A stretch of DNA of 64,000 nt from Spinacia oleracea (lineage: Eukaryota; Streptophyta; Magnoliopsida; Caryophyllales; Amaranthaceae). A program made the position numbers and the translations under genes. Shown in pieces: positions 33,449-45,773 of the stretch. Numbering within the stretch: the first letter of the stretch is position 1; each line of letters starts with the position of its first letter. The stretch is from NCBI RefSeq assembly GCF_020520425.1, contig NC_079492.1:117587157-117651156 (forward strand), written 5' to 3'. Under the pieces are notes generated by a model that worked only from the letters and a program-made list of their open reading frames with translations, searched no databases and had not been told where the DNA came from.

Positions 33449-36360
33449 TGTAACACCCTAATAATTCCTTGCTTTTATAAAACCATTTTCCAACTTAAAA
33501 TAAAGGAATTACTAAAGCATTACCGCCACCGTGATAACGGTTAAGGCTATTACCAGAATTACGCAGCGGGATTAAATGTCAACTAACTTTTAAAAACATA
33601 ATTAATGAAATACTGAGGCCTCCTACAATTTGGAACCATAATGGCCCAAAACCCAAAGTATAAATAATTCAAACGTTTCAAACATAGTTAAAGTAAAGTT
33701 AAATAGTTCAAAGTACGAAAACATGCAACTCTCTCGATCATCCCAAGCCACATGATTCCGATCTACCAACCTGCTATTTTATTCTACTCCCCATCAATGC
33801 AAGTGCAAATGATAGATCATAATAGGGTCATTAAGGCAAAGGCCATGACCAAAACACACAAAGCACGTAGTCAGCAAAAGTTGAGTACTTACAAGCATAA
33901 GGTGAATGAAACTAAAACATGCATCACTCACTAAGTACTAATCAACATGCAAAAGCCATACAATAATAAACAATCAATCATGAATACAAGACTCGACTCT
34001 TGACTCACAATTCAATTAGAATAAGCTTCGAACGGGCCAAAAGAATATCCACAAAGGGAAAAAGTGATGGGAGCCAACCATACACCAAATATATAATAAT
34101 AAAATCGGGCCATACCGAGTGTCGGGCCATACCGACGGAATTCCTGCGCATAATATAAATGAAACAACGTCTTGTATCATTAGTAGGAGTACGAGCTTTC
34201 CGGCAAGACTCCCCCCATTGTTCATACTCAAGGTATATAGGTATATATGTTCCAAGAGTTTTGAAGCTTGTTCTGGTTGCACTTTACGTTTATTAATATT
34301 TTATTAAAAAGGCGAACTTAAGACTCACCAACGTGCACACATACAGTTAATAAACAACAACCAAAACAATCTTATTTTAAATGCTTTAGGACTCGTGATC
34401 AACAAAGCAAGACACTTGTGGAATTACTATCATGTTCCTCCTCACCAAAGTGAGACTCCACGTCATGCACATTAACATGAGGGTTGTGCCCTTGCACGAC
34501 AAATCCTAATTCATTTCATACATAATATTCCCAACTGAACCCTACATGTGAGGTGGCTTACGTGAGCTAACCCTTCACATGTGGTAAAATAAATAGTACA
34601 ACGAAGTACGAATAATTGGCTCAAAGTATGCTAGACATCCCGTACAATAGCATACAAATAAATAATCCATCCCTTGCATGTGAAATAAACCATACATGCA
34701 TAAATATTGAACAACATGATTGACAATGAAAGCCATACTCATAATAATTCCAACATGCTTGTTCAACAATTAATCCAATAAATCCAACATCACAAATCAC
34801 ATGCTCGTTCACCAAAATAAACATGATTCCACATAATGTAATTCACATCATCAACAATCATGTAATGTCATTGACAAAAAGGTGTGGTCGCCCTAGACTT
34901 GTACGTACCTTGAATACCTAAGCGTAGGGGTCACTTTGCAATAACGAGCACTCAACTAGAAATCACCTCCTATCATCAAAATAGTGAAACTTAAATTATT
35001 TCCATGTTCATTAAATTTCCAGCAACTTTATAAAATTTAATACCTCCTTTAAACTTTAGAATTCAATCGTTTTTCAATAATCAAAACGTCTCAATTTGCA
35101 AAATCAATCCCTAGTACGAAAACATACTTTTTCCGCCTTTAAAATCAATAAAACTCAACACTTTAAACCTTTATTCAAATCTAAAAATATAATTGATCAT
35201 CATAAATAAAATCATCACCTAGTTATGCTAATCAATTGACTCATTAGGTCTAGGTTAAAACCGTAACTTGAAAATCCCAATAACACTAGTTTATTATCAT
35301 AAAAATCAATGCTTTATTCAATAAACAAATCTGAAAATTCATCCTTTAATAATTAAAACAAGCCTAATGAATCACAACACACAAATCCTCAAACCACGGT
35401 ATTCATAACCGGTTCCTAGCATTTTAATTACCCAAAACAATACTAATATATTAATTTAAAATACGAAATTTAAATAGAATAGGTAAGGAAGAAGAGAATT
35501 ATACCAATCCGGCCTATAGCACGGAACAACCACGAATTAATGTGATTGGGCGAAAAGAGATTGGAAAAACGAACACGAACAACACACACACACACACACA
35601 CACCCGTGTGTGCGCGCGCAGCAACGGGCGACGAGCAGCGACAGGCGCGAGCGAGATAGGGGGCGCGCGCGCGCTGGGCGCGAAGGAGAGAGCAAGAGGG
35701 CGAGCGAGGGTGTGGGTGTGTGATGCACACAAAGCAACAATACAGCAGCACAGCACCAGCAACTATCGCGCTGGCTGGGCGGGCTGCGAGAGAAGAAGGG
35801 CGAGAGTGTGTGTGGGCGAGAGGCGGGCACGAGGGCACGAGGCCGTGCGGGCGTGCGGGTGCAGCACGAGGGCACGAAGCCATGAGGGCGTGCGGGTGCT
35901 GAGCAAAGAGAGAGGAGGGGAGAGATGGAGTGAGGGGCAAGAAAAACAAAAGAGGGTTTATGAATTTTAGGGGCTCATTTAATGATGGGGGAGTCCTATT
36001 TATAGGCTCCCTAATCCCTTGATGGGATAGGCTTAGGATATTTGAGTTGGGCTTAGGAATTAAATGAATTGGGCTAGCTTAGGATTTAAATTAAATACTA
36101 TTGATTGTGCTCGTCTAGTAAAACGAATTGGACTTTTCGTTTAAAACCCGAAGCTTTAAAAATCATTTGCAACTCATTTAATTTCCTGACTCAAGAATTA
36201 AATTCGTTTCGTAATTAATTAAAATAATAAATATTCTAATTAATTAAAATACATTAAATAAAATGCATTTAAATATTATTTAAATGATAATAAATCGTAA
36301 AATGCTTTATAAATATAATAAAATATACTTATAAATATTATAAAAATACGAGGTATTACA
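33449..36360 (-). repeat. 3' LTR of the Tekay element
   Basis: 2912 bp. It holds a TATA box on the minus strand at 35997-36004 and, just downstream of it in the transcribed direction, a GC-rich (CA)n-containing block at 35580-35930. Confidence 0.95.
35580..35930. repeat. GC-rich island with (CA)n in the Tekay LTR
   Basis: A sharp change from AT-rich flanks to GC-rich sequence with an 18-bp (ac)n run and many gcgcgc and gagggcacga repeats. It lies downstream of the LTR TATA box, so it would be in the transcript leader. Overlapping long frames on both strands arise from base composition. It is mirrored at about 47850-48190. Confidence 0.75.
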
Positions 36361-36380
36361 GTCTACCCTCCTTAAAAGAA
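36361..36380 (-). other. Polypurine tract of the Tekay element
   Basis: Minus-strand AAGGAGGGTAGAC directly before the 3' LTR. Confidence 0.65.
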
Positions 36381-36632
36381 GTTTCGTCTCGAAACTTGGG
36401 TTCGAAAATCAAAATTCAACTCAAAACTTGAGACTTTCTGAGACTTTCAATACGTTCGTTTACCAAAAAATTTTAGTTGATGTACTCTTTACATGATTAA
36501 ACAGGACAATAATAAGTGCAAATTCAATAGAAAGCACTAAATTGAGCATAAAATAGGGGAAAACAAGGTAAAAAGCGCGAAATTCTACCGCATTCTACCC
36601 CCCTTAAAAGACACGAGTTACGACCCCGTAAC

Positions 36633-38600
36633 TCAACTAACCTCGGGAAAAAGCTCGGGATATTTCTTTCTCATTTCGTCCTCCGCTTCCCAAGTGGCTT
36701 CCTCAGATTCTTGATTAGACCACAACACTTTGACAATTTTCACATCTTTAGTACGCGTACTACGCACTTTGCTATCAAGGATTTTGACAGGTCTTTCCCC
36801 AAAGGTTAGACTTTGGTCTAATTCTATGGTCTTCGGTTGCAACACATGCGATTTATCCGGGATATATTTCCTTAACTGAGATATGTGGAACACATTATGC
36901 ACTCTATGCAAGTCCATAGGCAAGGCTAGTCTATAGGCTACCTTTCCGATTCTTTCTAAGATCTCATATGGGCCTATGTACTTAGGGCTTAACTTCCATT
37001 TCTTTCCAAATCTCATGACACCTTTCATTGGTGACACTTTGAGTAACACTTTATCACCTATGTTGAACTCTTCATCCCTACGTTTCAAGTCTGCATAACT
37101 CTTTTGGCGATCCTGCGCCGCTTGAATCTTTGATTGGATGGTTCGGATTTGGTTCATGGTGTCCTCTATCATTTGAGGTCCCAACACTACGGTTTCACTA
37201 ATATCGTTCCAGCAAAGTGGACTTCTACACTTTCGTTCATACAATGCCTCAAATGGTGCCATTCCAATGCTAGCATGATAGCTATTGTTATATGAAAACT
37301 CAATCAAATCTAGGCTATCTTCCCAACTTCCTTGGAAATCAATGACGCATGCCCGAAGCATGTCCTCCAGGGTTTGGATAGTCCTTTCAGTTTGTCCATC
37401 CGTGGCTGGGTGGAAGGTTGTACTCATTTTCAATGTCGTACCAAAGCTCTTCTGCACACTTTTCCAGAAATTCGAAAGAAACCTTGAATCTCTATCTGAT
37501 ACGATATCCTTAGGAACTCCATGTAACCTCACAACATTCTTAATGTAAGCTTTAGCAAGTTGTTCCATTTTCCAGGTTTCCTTCATTGGTATAAACACTG
37601 CTGACTTAGTCAACCTATCTACTACAACCCAAATTGTATCATTCCCAGTCTTTGACTTAGGTAAACAAGTGACGAAGTCCATAGAAATACAGTCCCATTT
37701 CCAGCTTGGAATCTCTAAAGGTTGGACCTTCCCTTGAGGTCTCCTATGCTCAATCTTAACCTTCTGGCAAGTCAGACATCTAGCCACAAATTCAGCCACT
37801 TCATTCTTCACCCTTGGCCACCAATAAACCTTTTTCAAGTCCTTATACAACTTGTCACCCCCTGGGTGCACATAATATGGCGTATTATGCCCTTCTTTCA
37901 TCAATTTCTCCTTCAATTCTCCACACTTTTGAGGCACACACCACCTGCCTTTGTACCTCAAACTTCCATCATCATGGATTCGGAAATCTAACTTCTTACC
38001 TTGCGAAATCATTTCCTTGATTCGCTCCAACTTTACATCACCTGCCTGATTCTCCCTAATCTCATCAAATATCGACGGCTGGATGGTTAAGGCATTCATT
38101 ATTCCCACAAGGCTTTCACCACTTACTATTTCAAGGTTCAAACGCTGCATGTCCTTACACAGCTCGTTAGCAACTACTAACGCATTAACACTATGACTTG
38201 ATTTCTTACTCAAGGCATCCGCAACTACATTGGCTTTTCCCTCATGGTACTGGATATCCAAATCATAGTCCTTAATTAACTCCAACCACCTTCGTTGGCG
38301 CATATTCAAATCCTTCTGTGTGAAGATGTACTTCAAACTTTTATGGTCAATAAATATCCTACACTTCACACCATACAGATAGTGTCTCCATATCTTCAAT
38401 GCAAACACTATAGCAGCCAGCTCTAAATCATGGGTAGGGTAATTGGATTCATATGGCTTCAATTGCCTTGACGCATACGCAATAACCTTCCCGTTCTGCA
38501 TCAATACACACCCTAAACCATTCTTAGAGGCATCACTATACACATCGTATGCACCACTCTCATCTGGTAAGGTTAATACTGGCGCGGTTGTCAATCGCGT
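36633..38600 (-). pseudogene. Tekay RNase H-integrase-chromodomain part
   Basis: Same frame as the gag-protease-RT part, after its TAG. RNase H shows [27 protein letters not shown] and VVADALSKK. Integrase shows a CLTCQKVK zinc pair, [13 protein letters not shown] and VSDRDSRF for the catalytic Asp residues, and [11 protein letters not shown] for the Glu. The C-terminus ([20 protein letters not shown] then [16 protein letters not shown]) matches the chromodomain-like tail of Tekay/Del chromoviruses, thought to guide integration to heterochromatin. It ends at TAG/TAA before the polypurine tract. Confidence 0.9.
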
Positions 38601-41225
38601 CTATAAGGCTTGGAATGCTTCCTCACACTGGTCACTCCATTCAAACTTGGTTTCCTTCTTCATCAAGGTAGTCATGGGCTTGGCTATCCTAGAGAAGTCT
38701 TGCACAAAGCGCCGATAGTAGCCAGCTAATCCTAGAAAACTACGAATGTCAGTCACACTCTTGGGTGTAGGCCATTCACTAACAACTTTGATCTTAGCAG
38801 GGTCAACTGCCACTCCTTCCTTTGACACAAAATGTCCCAAAAATGCAACTCTTTCCAACCAAAACTCACACTTTAAGAACTTGGCATACAACTGGTTATC
38901 TCTCAAGGTACTCAACACCGATCTCAAGTGTTCCGTGTGATCTTCTTCACTCTTTGAATACACTAGGATGTCATCTATGAAAACCACTACAAACTTGTCC
39001 GAATAGGCATGGAATACACGGTTCATTAAGTCTATAAATATTGCAGGGGCATTGGTTAACCCAAAAGGCATAACAGTGAACTCATAATGTCTGTATCTAG
39101 TCCTGAATGCGGTCTTTGGTATGTCATGGCCAACGATTCTCAATTGATGATAACCCGAACGCAAATCGATCTTTGAAAAGATTCCTGCTCCTTTTAGTTG
39201 GTCAAATAGGTCTTCTATCCTAGGTAATGGATACTTGTTCTTGATTGTGACCTTATTGAGCTCCCTGTAGTCTATACAGGGCCTCATACTTCCATCCTTT
39301 TTCTTCACAAACAGAACTGGTGCCCCCCAAGGCGACGCACTTGGCCTAATATAACCTTTCTCCAATAGATCCTCTAGTTGGCCTTTCAACTCATTCATTT
39401 CTGCTGGAGCCATTCGATAAGGTGCTTTTGAAATAGGGGCGGTTCCAGGCACTAAATCTATGGTAAAGTCGATAGGTCGATTGGGAGGCATCCCCGGGAT
39501 CTCTTCTGGAAATACATCAAGGAACTCATTGACTACTGCAATATCCTCAGGCTGATCCTTGACCACATGCTCTAGGTTCCTCACATTACATAAGAAGGCT
39601 GGGTTCCCTTTACTGACTAGCTTCACGAGTTCCATTGCCGTGATGATTCCTATGTTCTTAGGCTTACCAAAACGACGATATGACACTACTTTGCCTAGGC
39701 TAGACCTCAAGTGAACCTTCTGCTTCTCACAATCTATTTTGGCTTTGAACTTGGCCAACCAATCCATCCCTAGAATTACATCTAGCTCTCCTAACTCAAA
39801 TTCGATTAGGATAGATAAGAACACGGTCTTGGCTATGGTCAAAGGCACATCTCTATGAATTTTGGTACACTTCACTATACTACCAGTAGGTATGACTATG
39901 GGTACCTCAATTGGTTCAGGCTCTTTCAACCCTAGTTTCCCCAAAGCATCTACTGATATAAAAGAATAAGTCGCACCAGAATCAAATATAACTTTAACTA
40001 AAACGGAATTAATAGAAAAAGTACCCGCTATGACGTTAGAGGAAGTCTCCGCTTCTTGCCTAGATATCACATTCAACTTTCCTTGGGCAACTCCTTTGTT
40101 ATAGCCACCTCCATTGGTGTTCCCATTGTTGTTTCGGTTCCCATTCTGCTGTTGGTTCCCTCCAGGCTTTCCATGGTTCTGGTGATTGCCATTGCTATTG
40201 CCATTGTTACCACCTTGGTGGTTCCTTTGGTTTCCACCTCCATTTCCCCCATTCCGGTTTTGATGGTTCCGGTTATTGCCTTGGTGGTTACCTTGGTTAG
40301 GCTTTCCATTCTTAGAATAGCATTCATACTCCCTATGGCCTAACTTCTGACAGAACCTACAAGTCACCAAATTTCCATCACAATCCTTTCCAGGGTGATT
40401 CATGTTACAACGCCTACATTCGTAGGTCCATACTCCATTCCTTCCAGACTGATTTCCACCACCTTGGTTGTTGCGATTACCACCATAGTTAGCCCTAAAC
40501 TGGAAGTTCCCATTTCCTTTGTGCTTCTTAAAATTCCCCTGATTCTGATGGTTATTTCCTTGATTCGAGCTTCCACCATCCTTTCTCTTTTCAGCACTAC
40601 CATTCTTCCTTTGCTGTAACCCATACAGGTGAGCAGCTTTTCCGTACAGGGTGTCTAATGAGGTAAAGGTCTCTCCAGACAACAACGGCTGTAAGTCCAT
40701 GGTCAAACCATTCTCAAATCTTTGATCCCTGAGCTCTTCCGTTGCCACTACTTCAGGTGCAAACCTAGACAGCTCTATAAACTTAGAATAGTATTCCGTC
40801 ACAGACAGACCTCCCATTTTGAGTTCAATGAACTCCTGCGCCTTTTGCTTTTTCAGATAAGGTGGGTAAAACTTGTTCCTTAGTGCGGTTTTGAATGCTT
40901 CCCATCCAAAGTTAGGTGTGGCTCTAAGGGTATTTTCACATCGTTGCCACCATAAATCAGCTTCACCTCTTAGGTAGTACACAATACTATTCACCCTAAG
41001 GTTTTCGGGGAAATTCACAGCTATAATGAGTTTATCAAACTCTCTCAACCAGTTCTCAAGAACGCTGGGTTCAATCTCTGCGCTATAGAGTGGAGGCTTG
41101 CTTTGAGCTATTTTCTTAAACATTTCCCCAGCCGGATCATGCATTGGGTTGGCTCTGGTTTGAGCTAGGTCTCGAACTACCTCAGCTAGTTGTCTAACCA
41201 CTTCAGAAATCTCTTGGTTAGCCAT
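38601..41225 (-). pseudogene. Tekay gag-protease-RT, ends at in-frame stop
   Basis: 874 codons from ATG 41225. The Gag capsid region includes [13 protein letters not shown] and [14 protein letters not shown]. Two zinc knuckles follow a Gly/Asn-rich linker: [13 protein letters not shown] and [14 protein letters not shown]. Another Asn/Gly/His-rich spacer precedes the aspartic protease ([13 protein letters not shown], near residue 420). Reverse transcriptase spans about residues 600-800 with [29 protein letters not shown] and the catalytic [10 protein letters not shown]. The frame ends in a TAG at 38601-38603 in the link between RT and RNase H; the same frame continues beyond it. One nonsense codon in an otherwise sound frame. 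Confidence 0.9.
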
Positions 41226-41592
41226 ATCCCTTCTCCTGAATAAATAAAAGGCTAACTTTAATATTGGTTTGACATGACATTACTAAGGTCACTAGTTCAA
41301 TCACGAACCTACTCACAACAAGAACACATTTAGGCGTAACCTAGGGGAAGAGTTTGCGCCATTCTTGGGCCTTCTCACCCCACTATTCGATGCAAGTAAA
41401 TTTAGATGGTTGCTACTAAACCACCTTGCACATAAAATTTCATTGAAGAAATAACAAGTAATCCCTTTGCGATACCCACAAGACTTAGAATTGAAAATTG
41501 AACTTAAAGGATACGTAAAAGGAAATTCTACTCTTTTATTAAAACTCCAATGAATAAGTCTTACATCCACTAATGCCATAGCATTTATTCTT

Positions 41593-43571
41593 CGGTTTTT
41601 TCATGAAATGTCCCTCAGGTTTGCAATAATGCACCAAATACCCTCGCGTCTTTCGAATCACATAATATACCCCTATTTTTGCCTAAGTTTGCACCAAATA
41701 CCCCTAATCCGACATTCCGTTAGTCCTCCGTTAAGTCATGTTTATAATTCACAAAATGCCCCTATTTATAAACTTATTGCACAATATACACCTATTTGTA
41801 AAGTTATTTGCACCAAATACTCAAATTGCACGAATTGAATCTAACGGCTAGTTTGAATCTAGTCACATTGCCTCCTCATAATTCATCAGTTTCAATTTTC
41901 AGAAGAGCAACTCAAGGTAGTTTGAACCTTCTAACTCTATCATGAAATGACTAAATTAGGCTACCTCAACAACTTGGTTGTTCTGAAGAAAAAAAACCCA
42001 AATATCATGAAACTAAATTAGGCAGAGGCAACGAATTTCACTGCTAATAACAGGTTTCCTTGCGTTATTGAAATACTCATTGTCAGAGAAACATTATGAA
42101 CAACTCTAATAACATCTACAAAATAAAATACAAGTGATTGGTATTGTGAGAAACAAGTGTTGTTGTTAAAGGCTGCATTTCTTGCCTACAAGATCCTTTC
42201 CATCAACATGTATACCCAACTGATCAATAGGAACAAAGTTGAACTTTGTTTCAGGGATATATACCCTTTCAACACTGGCTACCTCAACAACTAAGTTCTC
42301 ATTGATGGTCATCTCGTAGTCATTTTTAGTCGTGTTGAACCTCTTATTAGCAACTTCAACAGATCCCTTTGAGATGTATTAAACCTTCCCTGCATCAAAG
42401 GTGTCAAAGAACTTCTTCTCTATCGCATTGAACATCGTTGCTTGTATTTGAGTACCCTACATTCATGAACTACTATATGAACAACTCTCAATTCAAACAT
42501 GAAAGTGTAAAACATAGAGTTTGACTCATTCTAGATTATGCTTACATATTCATCAGTTAGCTCAACATTGAAGACATTCCCTTCTCCTCTCTCATTATAG
42601 AAGGTTCGTAGTGTCCCCTTGCTGGTAACTCGGACTTTGATGGTCCAGTTCCCTTGGTAAGGGTTCAAAGAACCAAGAGGGTACACTCTTCTAGTCATAC
42701 CCATTCTTGCAGCAGGTGCAGCACTGCAACACACATAAAAGCACCATAAACACTAACCAAAACACACACACTAAAAAAACCATATATAGACACTAAAACA
42801 ACCAATTTATAGCAAAGCAAATTGGGAAATAAGCACAAGTAACTGGAATCAGTTTGATAACTAATGATTTCTTCATTAATTAAGAAGCAGATAAAGAATA
42901 AGAATTAATCTGAAGTTCAAACATAAACAAATCTTAAGAATTAATGGTACTTTACTGAATTGATAAAGACAAATCAGGATTATGAAATTACTAGAGTCGG
43001 GATTGATCGTTTCCAGGCACCCTCAAAATCAAATCTAAAACTCTCTAGGCAGCGAATCAAACCAAACCAAAAACGCCCAGAAATTCACCAACATTCATCT
43101 CAGTCAACGAAATCAAACCCAGCAGAAACGCCTAGAAATCAAAAGAACTAAGAATTAATTTGAAGAAATCAAACCTAGCAGAAGAAATTGCAAGAACGGT
43201 CAAAACAACGAACCAAGAATCTCAGTCAAACAGTTAGGCTCGCCGGCGACCATATATCGGAGATCGGCCTCCGCCGGGGAACAGAGAGGGGAGATCGGCC
43301 GCTACCGGCGACTAGAGAGCAGGATGAAGAACAGGGGAGAGGAGAGAGAAAGAGAAGAAGTTGAGACTTTTTTAATTTTTTGGAATTTATGCCAAAGAAC
43401 ATGCATTAAGGGCAAAATGGTAAACTATAGCTAACGGAGGACTAACGTCCGTTAACTGCAAGTGCATTTCATGAACAATACGAAAAAATAGGGGTATATT
43501 ATGTGATTCGAAAGACGCGAGGGTATTTGGTGCATTATTGAAAACCTCAGGGGCATTTCATGAAAAAACCG
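41593..43571 (-). mobile_element. Pack-MULE carrying RPA1 exons
   Basis: A 1979-bp element with near-identical terminal inverted repeats of about 85 bp, both starting CGGTTTTTTCATGAAATG and containing CACCAAATACCCTCGCG. The 9-bp target tttattctt is duplicated at 41584-41592 and 43572-43580. Long TIRs plus a 9-bp duplication indicate Mutator type. There is no transposase; instead it holds spliced host gene sequence. It is inserted in the leader of the Tekay element between the extra ORF and gag. Confidence 0.9.
42165..42723 (-). pseudogene. Captured fragment of replication protein A large subunit (RPA70)
   Basis: Two exons on the minus strand: 42723-42546 and 42456-42165, separated by an 89-bp GT-AG intron (TAT/GTAAGC ... 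GTAG/GGT). The first encodes MTRRVYPLGSLNPYQGNW, then TIKVRVTSKG and RGEGNVFNVELTDEY. The second encodes GTQIQATMFNAIEKKFFD, KGSVEVANKRFNTTKNDYEM and ETKFNFVPIDQLG. These match the first single-stranded-DNA-binding OB fold (DBD-A) of plant RPA1. A TAA at 42379-42381 interrupts the second exon inside the block before YISKG, and no other RPA domain is present. The retained intron means the capture was from genomic DNA rather than from an mRNA. Confidence 0.88.
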
Positions 43572-43666
43572 TTTATTCTTCCAACTATGATAAAACTAAA
43601 ACCATAAATAGTAGCTTTGCCACTTTATTAATCAACGAAAAAAATAAAACTAAGGATTACATTTCT

Positions 43667-44353
43667 CTAGAGACTAACGTCATCACGACGATCATTTCTT
43701 TCCTTGTATTGCTCTAGAGTAAAGTCTTGATCATTAGGATCATCCAAGTCTTCTTCCGGATCTGAGTCTTCATCCATAGCCTCATCATTTTGCCGTGGCT
43801 CACTATCAACCACATTATTCTCTTCAAACTCGTCTTCAGATCCACTGGATATCTCAATGGTGGGTTCAGGAACTATAGGGTTAGGATTTTCAATCTCTAC
43901 CACATCATCATCACTATCCTCCTCAACCTCACTAGTTTGCTCATCATGGATCATGCCATCCTCACCATCACTTTCTATTCCTCCATAGCCCATACCTAGA
44001 CCCGCAGAGTACTTTCCATCCTCATAGCTATTTTCTGCAACCTCTAAGATAGTAGCAAGAACCTCAGAGTCATACTTCCACCTACCATCACTAGTCCCAT
44101 ATTTGTACCAATTAGGGGTACCATCACCAAAATGCATGTCACTGAACTTGTTCTTGAGGTCTATGTAAGGGTTCTTATGGGGTAAACAATGTATAACCAT
44201 ACTAGCCATCATATCTTTGTGCCTAAGGTGGGGCATATTCTTGGTCGAAGCCAAATAGTCACAAGCAAACACGATCTTCTGAACATACGTGCGAGGAGTC
44301 TCATTATCCATCTTCTCTAAGTATCCTAGACTGGTGAACTTAGAAGGTAGCAT
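43667..44353 (-). CDS. Extra ORF in the Tekay leader, acidic C-terminus
   Basis: A minus-strand frame of about 228 codons between the primer binding site and gag. The first ATG is at 44353. Ten bases upstream of it is an acceptor-like ATTTTCAG, so the frame may belong to a spliced leader transcript. The N-terminal 90 residues are mixed (YLEKMDNETPRTYVQKIVFA, CDYLASTKNMPHLRHK). The second half is strongly acidic with EVEEDSDDDVVEIENPN and DSDPEEDLDDPNDQDF. I do not recognise a domain. It is in sense with gag-pol, and the Pack-MULE at 41593-43571 lies between it and gag. It may be an accessory ORF of this Tekay subfamily or a captured host exon. Confidence 0.5.
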   Translation of the reverse strand: MLPSKFTSLGYLEKMDNETPRTYVQKIVFACDYLASTKNMPHLRHKDMMASMVIHCLPHKNPYIDLKNKFSDMHFGDGTPNWYKYGTSDGRWKYDSEVLATILEVAENSYEDGKYSAGLGMGYGGIESDGEDGMIHDEQTSEVEEDSDDDVVEIENPNPIVPEPTIEISSGSEDEFEENNVVDSEPRQNDEAMDEDSDPEEDLDDPNDQDFTLEQYKERNDRRDDVSL

Positions 44354-45153
44354 CCTTAATTCCTGAAAATTCACAACTCAAAAGTCTTACTAACGCGTTT
44401 CCATAGAAATTCCAACCCCAAAAGGATACAATAAATAGTTCGTGGAGCCATACAATTTCAATGCACAAATATATGCTCAACATGAAATATGATGCAATTA
44501 ATCACATAAAGCAAGATAAAACATGGTTAGAACACATACATGGCACTTAATAAATCACATTGGCACATAATATGCATTCTTAAACTAATAAGCCCTTTCT
44601 TAATCTACCCATTTTTCACTTGAAAATAATATTAATTTTCGAAATTAATTATGAAATAATTCCTAACTTTGTTGAAATTATTTAAATTAAAATAAAAAAT
44701 TAATAAGAATTATTGATTGATTAAATAAATAAATAAATAAATTTCGGATAAATTAAAAAAAAAGAAATCCGAAAAATTTAAACATAATTCGAAATAATAT
44801 TCGAATAAAAATAAATAAATAAATAATTAAAATAATTCGGATAATTAAATAAAATAATTTCCGAAATTAATAAAATTAATTCGAAATTAATTAGAAAATT
44901 TCGAAAAAAAAATATAAAAAAAATATAAAAAAAATTCGAAAAAATTTAATTAATATTAAATAATAATCCGACTTTTCAACTAATTTCAAACGACCCAAAA
45001 TAATTGATATTTGACCTTTAAAATATTGAGTACTCAAAATAATACGTTTTGACTTTAGGAAAATAATTTTCGAAAATCCTAAAGTTCCGCAATCGTAGTT
45101 TAAGGATTTACCACTTTGCACTATTAGTTAATGCAAAGCAGCTCTCAACTAGA

Positions 45154-45165
45154 GCTCTGATACCA
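45154..45165 (-). other. Primer binding site of the Tekay element
   Basis: The minus strand reads TGGTATCAGAGC three bases after the 5' LTR, the standard complement of the plant initiator tRNA-Met 3' end. Confidence 0.9.
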
Positions 45166-45229
45166 CTTTGTAACACCCTAATAATTCCTTGCTTTTATAA
45201 AACCATTTTCCAACTTAAAATAAAGGAAT

Positions 45230-45773
45230 GGATTTTTTGGTATTTACTACCTTAAAAATACACCACTTTTGTATTTACTACCTTATGAAAATTTTATTTT
45301 AAATTACTACCTTAAAGTTCCATTTTTTTTGTATTCACTACCATTTTACAGTTTTCTCATTTTAAAATTGAGATATCTCTTTCGTTTCTTAATCATTTTA
45401 AGTGATTCAAAGCTCATTATTCTCATTTATATGTAAGGATTCCATAGGGATCTTACCTTTTAACATTTCGTAAAATTTTAAACAAATTAAATATTATTTT
45501 TAAAATTTTAAAATATTTATGAATTATCAAACGATTTTTTTTGAAATGACGTACTCAATGAAATCCCTATAGAAAAAGGAAAATAATGAACTTCGAATCA
45601 CTTTAAACGATTAAGAAACGAAAGAGATATCTTAATTTCAAAATGAGAAAACTGTAAAATGGTAGTAAATAAAAAAAATCTGGAAGTTTAAGGTAGTAAT
45701 TTAAAATAAAAATTTCATAAGGTAGTAAAAACAAAAGTGGTGTATTTTAAAGGTAGTAAATACCAAAATTTCC
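45230..45773. mobile_element. Mutator-type MITE in the Tekay 5' LTR
   Basis: 544 bp, flanked by the 9-bp duplication taaaggaat (45221-45229 and 45774-45782). Ends match as inverted repeats (ttttggtatttactacc) and the arms stay complementary for roughly 200 bp, so it could form a long hairpin. The other Tekay LTR has the uninterrupted site at 33501-33509. Confidence 0.9.

Noticed and set aside
35470-35970. Several long frames on both strands in the LTR
   Set aside because: They are caused by the GC-rich low-complexity island and reappear in the other LTR at 47735-48285 with different frame lengths.
40056-40624. Plus-strand frames rich in Val/Ile/Pro opposite the Tekay gag
   Set aside because: Complement of the Asn/Gly/His-rich spacers of gag.
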